The translations under genes were made by a program, and so were the position numbers. From Paenibacillus sp. LS1 (GTDB taxonomy: Bacteria; Bacillota; Bacilli; Paenibacillales; Paenibacillaceae), in NCBI RefSeq assembly GCF_026013365.1, contig NZ_JAPDOE010000001.1, positions 1,984,001-2,048,000 of the forward strand: DNA of 64,000 nt. The letters are read 5' to 3'. Below are positions 17,168-24,791 of the stretch, piece by piece. Under the pieces are notes generated by a model, which was not told where the DNA came from, made no database searches, and was given only the letters and a program-made list of their open reading frames with translations. Position 1 is the stretch's first letter; each line of letters begins with the position of its first letter.

Positions 17168-18079
17168 TCACGCTTGATTTTTACGTGCATTCAGCCACAA
17201 GGGCACTCGGAACAGAACATTAATGAGCAACGCCACAAAGATCAGCACCGCTGTGGTTTTCTGCGCAATTTCCTCGGCATCCGGCACAATGGCTTCCGAT
17301 TGAATGTACCAGAGATGTACCGCAAGGGTTCCTCCCGGCGATAGCAAATTAAAGTCCCACATTTCGCCCGAGGTAGACACCCCAGCGGTCAGAATAATGA
17401 CAGCACTCTCACCGAATGCCCGGCCTGCCGTCAGGCAAATGCCTGTCATGATCCCGTTGATAGCCACCGGCAACAACACTTGGCGGATCGTCTGAAGATG
17501 CGTTGAGCCCAGCGCGAACGATCCATTGCGAAGCTCCACCGGAACTGCCCTAACGGATTCCTCCGTTACCCTGGTAAGCACAGGCAGGTTCAGGAAAGCA
17601 AGGCTGACGGCTGCGCCCAGAATGGTAAGACCAATTTCAAAAAACTCCACAAACAAGGCAATACCGAACAATCCAAAGATGATGGATGGCACAGATGACA
17701 ATCCCTCCACGCAAATACGAACGGTCTCAATCAGCTTATTATTTGGTGCAAACTCTGCCAGATATATGCCTGCCGCCATACCAATAGGAATGGAGATGAG
17801 CAGGGACAGAATCAACACATAGAACGAGTTGAACAGCGCCGGGCCAATCCCTCCCCCTTCTTCAATCTCACTAGGAACACCGTAGAGGAAATCCCAGCTT
17901 AGCAGAGGCAATCCTTTGTTCAGCAGCAAAAATAACAGTCCAACGATAAACAAAATGACGACAATACCGACACCCCATACCATGCCTGTAAAGAGTCGAT
18001 CCATCACCATCGATGAACTTCTCCGTTTGCCAAAAGAATAAGACGGGACGGCAGCATTCGCCTGCTTCTTCACACTCAT
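17168..18079 (-). CDS. pstA: phosphate ABC transporter permease PstA
   Basis: 303 residues with six hydrophobic helices. It shows the inner-membrane permease EAA-like loop (VPVELRNGSFALGSTHLQTIRQVLLP) and the PstA hallmark GEIEEGGGIGP-type segment (seen as SEIEEGGGIGPALFNS). Its ATG overlaps the pstC stop by four bases (ATGA), so the two permeases are translationally coupled. It forms the membrane channel with PstC. A gap of about 100 bases without visible structure separates it from pstB. Confidence 0.95.
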   Translation of the reverse strand: MSVKKQANAAVPSYSFGKRRSSSMVMDRLFTGMVWGVGIVVILFIVGLLFLLLNKGLPLLSWDFLYGVPSEIEEGGGIGPALFNSFYVLILSLLISIPIGMAAGIYLAEFAPNNKLIETVRICVEGLSSVPSIIFGLFGIALFVEFFEIGLTILGAAVSLAFLNLPVLTRVTEESVRAVPVELRNGSFALGSTHLQTIRQVLLPVAINGIMTGICLTAGRAFGESAVIILTAGVSTSGEMWDFNLLSPGGTLAVHLWYIQSEAIVPDAEEIAQKTTAVLIFVALLINVLFRVPLWLNARKNQA

Positions 18080-19044
18080 ACGTTTCGGTCCCCTCTCTTC
18101 TGAAGCAATCTTACGATAACGATCATCAGGATCGAAATCGCGAGCAGGATAAAGCCCATCATGTACAAACCATGATTCCAGGTAGAATCGAATTCGACGC
18201 TTGAGATTTGCATAACAATATTACTGGTTAGCACAGCTGTTGGCGTGAACAGACTATTCGCGAGCTGCGCTGTATTACCAATGACCATCACCACCGCCAT
18301 CGTCTCTCCGATCGCACGAGTCATCCCGAGAATGACGGCATACATGATTCCGCCTTTTGCAGCAGGTAAAACAACACGAGTCACGGTCTGGAATCGGTTC
18401 GTACCGAGCGCATAGGCAGCATCACGGTATTTGTTCGGCACAGCAGATATGGCATCATCACTGATCCGGCTAATCGTGGGAAGTACCATAATGGTCAATA
18501 CAATCGACGCAGCGAGCAATCCGTCAGCCAGATCACGTCCGCTAATATCCCTTAGCCAGGGGATGAGGATGGTCAGTCCCAAGAAACCGTACACCACAGA
18601 AGGAATACCCACCAGCAGATCCAATACGGGCCGCAGAATATGGCGAAGCCACTTGGGTGTCATTTCGGCCAGAAACACGGCAATGATGACAGAGAGTGGA
18701 ATAGCGAACAACATGGTGAGACCCGTGAGAGCCAGTGTTCCGAGGATAAAGGTCAGTGCACCATAATGTTCATTCTCCGGGTCCCAGTTGGTGGAGAAAA
18801 AGAATTCACGCAGCGATACATCCGCAAAGGTGAGAACGCCCGTACGAAGCATGAGGATTAAAATACATAAGAGAACCAGACATACAAAGATCGTGCTGCC
18901 GATGCATACCATGCGAAACAGGTTATTGGACCACCTTAGACGCGCTTTACGGTTAAACCGCGTACCCGATTCAGCGGCCTTACCAAGGCTCGTACCAAGC
19001 TCACTCGGGGCAGGGCTGTTCGGGGATGGATTCAAATCGATCAT
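18076..19044 (-). CDS. pstC: phosphate ABC transporter permease PstC
   Basis: 322 residues. A hydrophilic N-terminal tail of about 45 residues precedes six transmembrane helices. The permease loop reads AVPNKYRDAAYALGTNRFQTVTRVVLPAAKGGI, with GIPSVVYGFLGL and GMTRAIGETMAVVMVIGN typical of PstC. Ribosome binding site AAGGAAGAG is six bases from the ATG. It pairs with PstA to form the transmembrane part of the phosphate transporter. Confidence 0.95.
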   Translation of the reverse strand: MIDLNPSPNSPAPSELGTSLGKAAESGTRFNRKARLRWSNNLFRMVCIGSTIFVCLVLLCILILMLRTGVLTFADVSLREFFFSTNWDPENEHYGALTFILGTLALTGLTMLFAIPLSVIIAVFLAEMTPKWLRHILRPVLDLLVGIPSVVYGFLGLTILIPWLRDISGRDLADGLLAASIVLTIMVLPTISRISDDAISAVPNKYRDAAYALGTNRFQTVTRVVLPAAKGGIMYAVILGMTRAIGETMAVVMVIGNTAQLANSLFTPTAVLTSNIVMQISSVEFDSTWNHGLYMMGFILLAISILMIVIVRLLQKRGDRNV

Positions 19045-19149
19045 GAAGTGCTCTTCCTTTCACATAGAGAAGCCAGCTTGCGAACGTGCGCAGAAGCTGG
19101 CTATCCCTTTTCTTATGAAATGTGAGAATGACGAACGTTTGAAGCTCCG

Positions 19150-20013
19150 TTATTTTACAGCAGCAAGTGGAATGAATTTCAGCTTTTTCAGGGAACCGTT
19201 CTGGAACTTGCTGCTTTGGATGTACTCAATGAACGCTTTAGTTGCACCGGTAGGTTGACCTTTGGTCATGTAATATCCGATACCCCATACTTTGTAGGTT
19301 TTGTTCAGAACGTTTTTCTCAGTTGGTGCCACACCATTGATGGATACAGCCTTCATTTTGCTAGTTACATAAGGAAGGTCAATATATCCGATCGCATTGG
19401 GTGTCGTTTCGATGGTTGTTTTCATATCACCGCTAGAGCCAACTTCTTTGTAGTTGTCACCTTTGCTCATGAAATCCTTACCGTCGAGCGCTTTTTGCTG
19501 GAAGTTGACCCGTGTACCGGAACCAAACTTACGGTTAACGACAACAATGTTGGCGTTCGCACCGCCGACCTCTTTCCAGTTGGTCACTTTGCCGGAGAAG
19601 ATGTCCTGCAATTGTTTCGTGGTCAGGCTGCTTACACCCACATTTGTGTTAACAACAGCCGTGAATACCGTCACCGCTACCGGATTCGCTACCATTCCAT
19701 CAAATTTCTTGAAGCCAGGTACATCCTTGGATGCGTCCCAGTCCACAGCACCGATGTCAGCAATCCCTTTACGCACGGATTGAGGACCTGTGATGGAACC
19801 TGCTGCGGAAGCCGAGATTTTGACTTTTGGATTATCTTTCTTGAATTCACTTGCAGCCTGAAGAGTCAGTGGAAGCAATGCCGAGGAACCGTTGATGACA
19901 ATTTTACCTTTCTCTGTGCTCTTGGCAGCGGATGCCGTCGTTGCTCCTCCAAGTCCACCAATTAGGGATACAGCCATGAGCATTGCCGTGAAGGGTTTGA
20001 TCCATTTTTTCAT
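19150..20013 (-). CDS. pstS: phosphate-binding protein PstS
   Basis: 287 residues. The mature part begins near GKIVINGSSALLPL and contains the phosphate-binding pattern ASAAGSITGPQSVRKGIADIGAVDWDAS, then VNRKFGSGTRVNFQQKAL and NAIGYIDLPYV. It would deliver phosphate to PstCA. Unusually for a Gram-positive PstS, the signal peptide (about residues 1-29) ends in a signal-peptidase-I site (TTASAA) and has no lipobox Cys, so membrane anchoring by lipidation is not predicted. Ribosome binding site GAGGAG is present. It is the first transport gene, 72 bases after the beta-propeller gene. Confidence 0.93.
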   Translation of the reverse strand: MKKWIKPFTAMLMAVSLIGGLGGATTASAAKSTEKGKIVINGSSALLPLTLQAASEFKKDNPKVKISASAAGSITGPQSVRKGIADIGAVDWDASKDVPGFKKFDGMVANPVAVTVFTAVVNTNVGVSSLTTKQLQDIFSGKVTNWKEVGGANANIVVVNRKFGSGTRVNFQQKALDGKDFMSKGDNYKEVGSSGDMKTTIETTPNAIGYIDLPYVTSKMKAVSINGVAPTEKNVLNKTYKVWGIGYYMTKGQPTGATKAFIEYIQSSKFQNGSLKKLKFIPLAAVK

Positions 20014-20085
20014 TTTTATAAACTCCTCTCGAATTATAAAATAGTTAATTATGATTTTGTGCTTATCACTCTTGGATCAAAAAAA

Positions 20086-21486
20086 TTACTTCGTAACGGC
20101 TCTCCAGCTGCCACCCGCTTGAACCAGAACTCGGCCATTCTCAATTACAGCCAATTGTGATCCGGCAACGGTAATGGAAGATACATCGGAAGATACGGTA
20201 TACAGTTTGGTTTGTTTTCCTGTCACCGTGTCAATGGAAATAATGACGCTATTGCTGTCATCTTGCGCAGCCAGTACGTACAAGACGCCATCCGACAGAA
20301 TCGCTTGCTCTACATCGTGAACGCCATACACCGTTGTTGCCTCCTGGGATGAATCCACAGATTGCAGCGAAGCATTGCTGTCCTCGGACGGTACACTTAC
20401 GTAGTAGGCTTTCTGCCCGTCAACGGACCATACAAACACTTTGTCATCGGTTGAAGTCGTTAATTGCACCGCTTCAGGTTTTGATATTCCGTTGTTATAC
20501 GAAAATATTTGCTGTTGATTGGCTGAAAAGTCGATAGACACGTTGTCTTCATCTACATTGGTTGCATCGGAGGTTACCTTACCCAGTGTCGTTACCGTGT
20601 AGATGAATCTTTTGCCGTCCGCAGACACATTCAGGTTTTCTTTGTAATCCACTTTGTCTTCAACCAGCTTCTTAATTGCACCATCAGCCAGGTTCAGACT
20701 CGCAATGACCGACCCTTTATCTCCTTGCAGGAAATAAATTGTGCTTCCGTCCGCAGACCATACCAATTCCGGTTTGATGCTCGTGTCACTTGTAATCAAT
20801 TTCGAAGCCTTTGTCTTCAGATCGATAACGTAGACGGCTCCATCCGCATTGGTATACGCCGCTTGATTGCCACTCGGGGAAACGATAAGATCCGATCCGC
20901 CATCTGTTGTTAACAACAAATCGTATTTACCACTCGTGGTATTCACGAGATAATCGGTTCGGCCATTGTCATCACTCTTGGAAACGATCAGCTTGTCTGT
21001 TCCGGCAAAACGAGGATTTTCCGCACCTTCGAGCAATGCTACCGTGCTAACTTCAAGCAGTCCACTTCTCTTGACGATTGTGCCACCAACGCTGGATACC
21101 AATGGTCGAAGCGCAACGTAGCTTGTACCCCCAATGATCGTAACCGGTTGATTCAAATTCACTTTGTTGCCATCCACCAGAAGTTGTTTCGCGTTGTTCT
21201 GGAGTGTCACCGTGTGACCATTTAGCTTGATCACCGTCGTTCCACTATGTACTTCCGCTTGTGCGCCAATAGCCTTGATCACATCACGGAGCGACACAAG
21301 GGTCTCACCATTCTTCACGATGGAGCGAACGACGACGCTGTTTCCGTTTATTGTAAGCGTGGAGTTTTGCACCTGAGCTGTACTAGCTGCAGGTTTCACT
21401 GCAGGAGCAGCTGATACTGCACTGACCACAGAAGTTGTTAACACTGTGGCTACCATGGACACTACTAACACCTTTTTCATTGACAT
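20086..21486 (-). CDS. secreted copper-amine-oxidase-N-like plus beta-propeller protein, first gene of the pst cluster
   Basis: 466 residues with a signal peptide (cleavage near SAVSAAPA). Residues 40-150 match the copper amine oxidase N-terminal domain repeat common in Paenibacillus surface proteins (ETLVSLRDVIKAIGAQ..., TSYVALRPLVSSVGGTI). The rest has TolB/WD-like blades: SPSGNQAAYTNADGAVYVIDL, WSADGSTIYFLQGDKGSVI, VSADGKRFIYTV, WSVDGQKAYYVSV. No copper oxidase catalytic domain is present, so it is not an amine oxidase. It lies 72 bases upstream of pstS with no visible terminator between, and a Pho-box-like promoter precedes it. An extracellular role in phosphate starvation is therefore inferred. 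No lipid anchor or SLH repeat is seen. Confidence 0.8.
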   Translation of the reverse strand: MSMKKVLVVSMVATVLTTSVVSAVSAAPAVKPAASTAQVQNSTLTINGNSVVVRSIVKNGETLVSLRDVIKAIGAQAEVHSGTTVIKLNGHTVTLQNNAKQLLVDGNKVNLNQPVTIIGGTSYVALRPLVSSVGGTIVKRSGLLEVSTVALLEGAENPRFAGTDKLIVSKSDDNGRTDYLVNTTSGKYDLLLTTDGGSDLIVSPSGNQAAYTNADGAVYVIDLKTKASKLITSDTSIKPELVWSADGSTIYFLQGDKGSVIASLNLADGAIKKLVEDKVDYKENLNVSADGKRFIYTVTTLGKVTSDATNVDEDNVSIDFSANQQQIFSYNNGISKPEAVQLTTSTDDKVFVWSVDGQKAYYVSVPSEDSNASLQSVDSSQEATTVYGVHDVEQAILSDGVLYVLAAQDDSNSVIISIDTVTGKQTKLYTVSSDVSSITVAGSQLAVIENGRVLVQAGGSWRAVTK

Positions 21487-21640
21487 TGGCTTTGGTCACC
21501 CTTCTTTTCTCCATATAATTTGCCTTGTTTTGTCATGCCCTGTTGTCTGGTATTCTGCATGTATCATCAATATGAGAGCTTGTCCGTCTCATCCCCCTTA
21601 GCTTCCACGTTCATAGTAAAAATGACCTATCACGTTTGTA

Positions 21641-21694
21641 ATTATAGGAGCGAATTGTAAACGGGAAATCTTGGATTTGTTAACGAATTGTCAA
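21641..21694 (-). promoter_or_regulatory. Pho-box-like direct repeats and -10 upstream of the propeller-pst cluster
   Basis: Read on the minus strand: TTGACA, five bases, TTAACA, five bases, AAGATT (degenerate), five bases, TTTACA, nine bases, TATAAT. The hexamers (21689-21694, 21678-21683, 21667-21672, 21656-21661) have a strict 11-bp period, the arrangement of Bacillus PhoP boxes (TT[ATC]ACA repeats). The -10 is at 21641-21646. It sits about 155 bases upstream of the first gene. Inferred: phosphate-starvation activation of this gene and pstSCAB. Confidence 0.75.
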
Positions 21695-21739
21695 TGTTTT
21701 CATATCAACACATTCATATGATTAAACACAACAAAATGA

Positions 21740-21758
21740 CCCATACACAATGTATGGG
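21740..21758 (-). terminator. terminator after the TIM-barrel isomerase gene
   Basis: CCCATACA and TGTATGGG form an 8-bp stem with a 3-base loop. On the minus strand it is followed by a short T-rich stretch, and it lies about 32 bases after the isomerase stop. Confidence 0.65.
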
Positions 21759-21789
21759 CCCTTGCGGTCATTATATGTTTTCTCACACA

Positions 21790-22617
21790 TTATACTGTGG
21801 CAAACACCTGATCAAACCCAGCCTTCGACTTGGCAAATAGTTCATTCGTACCAAGATTCGATGCTGGTGCCAAAACTTCCTGAGCCACCACACCATTGTA
21901 GCCAATCGTCTGCAGATTTCTCAGAAATCCACCCAGATCAATGACCCCTTCGCCGGGATACAAACGCTCATAATCCAGTAATTCTTCCACAGGCAGATCA
22001 TAGGCATCATTGATATGCACATGAACAACCTGTTCTTTCTTCAGCTTTAACAGATCTTCCATCGGTAGACCATTCGTATGCCAGTGATAGGAATCTACGA
22101 GCAGGCCAACATTTGGCGCATGGATCGTCTCGATCCAGTCCAGCGTATCCTCCACACGCCAGATAAACGGATTTTTCCATTGCGTCCGCAAATGATGGCA
22201 TCCCACAAACTCCAGCCCTAACTTAATCCCGTAAGCATCCAAGATATCTGCGCAGAGTCTCAAGCGTTTCGTAGCCGCCGCCATAAATTGCGCTGCCGGT
22301 TGATCCGTTGAGGGTAAAATATACGTGCAACAGCTGTAACAGTCCAGCGAAGCAGAAGCTTCTGCCATAGCGACCAACGATTGCAATCCCTCACGAAACT
22401 GCTCGTCTGTCGTCCGCCACTCTACCGTCAGACCCGATGAACCGATGATCACCTGATTGCTTTCCAGCAGATGTTTCGCCCGTTCTTTACCATACGTTTG
22501 AATCAATGAGAGCGGATTCAAATCTACAGATCCGAATCCGTGCTTGGCCGCATCTATGATATATTGTTCATCAGACTCGATGTTGCCCAGTCCCGCATTC
22601 GTTAACCCTCTTATCAT
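21790..22617 (-). CDS. sugar phosphate isomerase/epimerase family protein (AP endonuclease 2-like TIM barrel)
   Basis: 275 residues, ATG 22617 with AGGAGGAG upstream. The xylose-isomerase-like TIM barrel shows its usual metal-site pattern: Glu in KLGLEFVG, Asp and His in GLLVDSYHWHTNG, His and Asp in VVHVHINDA, and a late Glu in VVAQEVL. Family members isomerise or epimerise sugars, inositol derivatives or hydroxypyruvate; the substrate is not evident. The gene appears monocistronic, with the pst promoter region beyond its 3' end. Confidence 0.85.
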   Translation of the reverse strand: MIRGLTNAGLGNIESDEQYIIDAAKHGFGSVDLNPLSLIQTYGKERAKHLLESNQVIIGSSGLTVEWRTTDEQFREGLQSLVAMAEASASLDCYSCCTYILPSTDQPAAQFMAAATKRLRLCADILDAYGIKLGLEFVGCHHLRTQWKNPFIWRVEDTLDWIETIHAPNVGLLVDSYHWHTNGLPMEDLLKLKKEQVVHVHINDAYDLPVEELLDYERLYPGEGVIDLGGFLRNLQTIGYNGVVAQEVLAPASNLGTNELFAKSKAGFDQVFATV

Positions 22618-22849
22618 CCCAATCTCCTCCTGTGACTCTTCTGGAATTGCAGATTGTCCAACACTTTCTCGTCCCCTTAACCAACACTCTGGCTTGAACA
22701 GGGCATAATTTTATAATAACAGGACTCTCTCAAAAAGAAACCATAATGTCCCATTCTTGAAAACACTAGAGCACGCCTCTGCAACTTTTGTCCAACTTTC
22801 ACGTATTAAAATCAACATCTAATTAAGGAAGGGATTGGTAATCTTAAAA

Positions 22850-23551
22850 ATGAACTCCATACCCAAAAAACATGTCCCTACCCTAATTTTTCTGGTATGC
22901 GTTGTCGTCGTGTCCTTACTTGTCGGGATATTATCCAGACCCTATTTTACGGAGTCCATATTCTATGTAGATCAGCATAAATACACTTACGATCACGAGC
23001 AAGGTAATCAAATTACGTATAAGAGCAGTACAGCAGACCCAATTCAGGTCACCGTCAATCAGCAGAAGCGTACGGTCAGCATCGATCAGCAGAACTATGT
23101 CATTACCCAAATCTCATCTACACCTATTGCAACATATAACGTGTCTTATGCTGACGGTCGCAAATATACCGTTGAACAACAATCCGAGCAATTATTAAGC
23201 TACGATGAACAAGGAAATATGCTCTCTCCGGTCAACATGTACATCGATGGTCAAAGAGTCATTGAAGATCACGAAGAGTACTATAATCCAGCTGCGCTCG
23301 TAACTGTTGCATATCCAGAATATCATCACACGCCAGGTACACCTGTTCTCCTATTCATCGCGCTTGCCGGACTCATCTATGGATGGTGCAGCTTCTATTA
23401 TCCAAGGTTTCAGAAGTTTCAATTCCTGCTCTCCCTCCGCTGGATATGGTTAAAAGATCCCGAACCTAGCGAATTTTATTACGCAATGAGCAAAATTGGA
23501 GGTATAGCCTGCATGATCGTAGCGATCTGGGGCGCGTTTCAGGCATTCTGA
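22850..23551 (+). CDS. membrane protein of unknown function
   Basis: About 233 residues. One N-terminal helix (LIFLVCVVVVSLLVGIL) is followed by an extracytoplasmic beta-rich stretch of about 130 residues dominated by Tyr, Gln and Thr. Two C-terminal helices (VLLFIALAGLIYGWCSFYY and IGGIACMIVAIWGAF) follow. I chose ATG 22850, although GGAAGGG is then rather far upstream; TTG 22835 is too close to it. It ends at a strong terminator shared with the convergent response-regulator gene. I do not recognise the family. Confidence 0.65.
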   Translation: MNSIPKKHVPTLIFLVCVVVVSLLVGILSRPYFTESIFYVDQHKYTYDHEQGNQITYKSSTADPIQVTVNQQKRTVSIDQQNYVITQISSTPIATYNVSYADGRKYTVEQQSEQLLSYDEQGNMLSPVNMYIDGQRVIEDHEEYYNPAALVTVAYPEYHHTPGTPVLLFIALAGLIYGWCSFYYPRFQKFQFLLSLRWIWLKDPEPSEFYYAMSKIGGIACMIVAIWGAFQAF

Positions 23552-23582
23552 ATCCGTTGAAGAAAGAGGCAGTTCACGCCGA

Positions 23583-23619
23583 ATAGCACTGCGAGTCACA
23601 TTACGACTCGCAGTGCTAT
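23583..23619. terminator. bidirectional terminator between convergent genes
   Basis: Perfect 15-bp stem (ATAGCACTGCGAGTC and complement) with a 7-base loop and CTTTT on the plus strand. It serves the membrane protein gene and probably the response-regulator gene reading the other way. Confidence 0.8.
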
Positions 23620-23629
23620 CTTTTGATTT

Positions 23630-24769
23630 TCAATCAGGAAACCTAATCTGTTCATACAGCTGCCTCGTAACGGTAGAGGGCTGAATATGAAGTTCAGCCA
23701 ATCTCTCTACCAAATTTCGATAAATGCGCAGCACATGATCGTGCTTACCCATCAACAAATAGGCTTGCATGGCACTGCGATAGGCTTCCTCCTCATACGG
23801 CGATTGACTGATCGCACGTTCTGCTGCCTCGACAGCTTTTTTACCATTGTTGTGGGCGAGATATGTTCCAGATAGTGTGATTATACATTCCAGTGCAAAA
23901 TTCTCTAATCGATGGCTTAACCCCGACACCCAGGCGTAATCTTCCTGAGGCAGCAGTTCGCCTTTGTACCCGTGCAGGGCTTGCTCCATATGAGCTATCT
24001 CGATATTTTCCGGTTGCTGCATCAAGAACGAAAAGGCCAGAAAATCATATACATCTGCCTTAATTCGTTTCCTGTCGAGCATATATTGCTCATTCTTATA
24101 GCTTAGCAGCTGCTCAATTCCCAGATTCCTCAGATTTTTTCTTAATAGACTCACGCATGTATGCAAATAGATCTTGGCTTTCTCATACGTTTCATCCGGC
24201 CACAACTCTTCGATAATCCGGTCCCGGTGAACAGCGCTCGTTACTGGATTATCCAACAGCAAGAAAGCAAACAACTCTTTCTCCTTGGCTGTGCGCCACA
24301 TCAGATTTTCTCCGTTTGCTCGTGCGACGCGAAAGGATCCAAGTACCTCCACGATTAGCTCATCCTGATTAGTCATGCCATCCAGATGACTCTGTCGTGT
24401 GCTTGGTCTCTTCTCCTTGTTCAGCCGTTCAATTGTTCGGGACAAGCGCTCCATTTCAATCGGTTTGAGCAAATAATCCAGCGCCTCATGTTCGAAGGCA
24501 GAAACGGCATACTGATCATAAGCTGTAGTGAACACAATAACCGCATCAGGATCTACCTCATGGATGTTGGCAGCGAGCTCCAGTCCATTCATTCCGGGCA
24601 TCTCAATATCAAGAAACCAGATATCAGGTCGTATGTTCCTGAGGGCATCAAGCGCCTCGAATCCATTAATTGAACGCCCGATTACGTTCACTTTATCCGT
24701 TCGATTCAGAAACAACTCTAACATATTCAGAGCATGGAGCTCATCATCGACCAAATACGCTTGCAGCAC
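23630..24769 (-). CDS. response regulator with SARP-type DNA-binding and BTAD domains
   Basis: Start at GTG 24769 (GAGGAG six bases upstream); the longer open frame would overlap the kinase gene. 379 residues. A receiver domain comes first (acidic pair Asp8/Asp9 in YLVDDE, phospho-acceptor Asp54 in WFLDIEMPGMNG, FTTAYD, YLLKPI). It is followed by an OmpR-like winged helix of the SARP kind (VEVLGSFRVARANGE... WRTAKEKELFAFLLL... IIEELWPDETYEKAKIYLHTCVSLLRKNL). A TPR-like BTAD domain completes it (AVEAAERAISQSPYEEEAYRSAMQAYLLMG). It lies 22 bases downstream of the hybrid kinase gene, so they are a two-component pair in one operon. Confidence 0.9.
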   Translation of the reverse strand: MLQAYLVDDELHALNMLELFLNRTDKVNVIGRSINGFEALDALRNIRPDIWFLDIEMPGMNGLELAANIHEVDPDAVIVFTTAYDQYAVSAFEHEALDYLLKPIEMERLSRTIERLNKEKRPSTRQSHLDGMTNQDELIVEVLGSFRVARANGENLMWRTAKEKELFAFLLLDNPVTSAVHRDRIIEELWPDETYEKAKIYLHTCVSLLRKNLRNLGIEQLLSYKNEQYMLDRKRIKADVYDFLAFSFLMQQPENIEIAHMEQALHGYKGELLPQEDYAWVSGLSHRLENFALECIITLSGTYLAHNNGKKAVEAAERAISQSPYEEEAYRSAMQAYLLMGKHDHVLRIYRNLVERLAELHIQPSTVTRQLYEQIRFPD

Positions 24770-24791
24770 ATTCTCTTCTCCTCTCGCCCCA

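Noticed and set aside
19216..19965. 249-codon plus-strand frame
   Set aside because: Antisense to pstS, which has clear conserved motifs.
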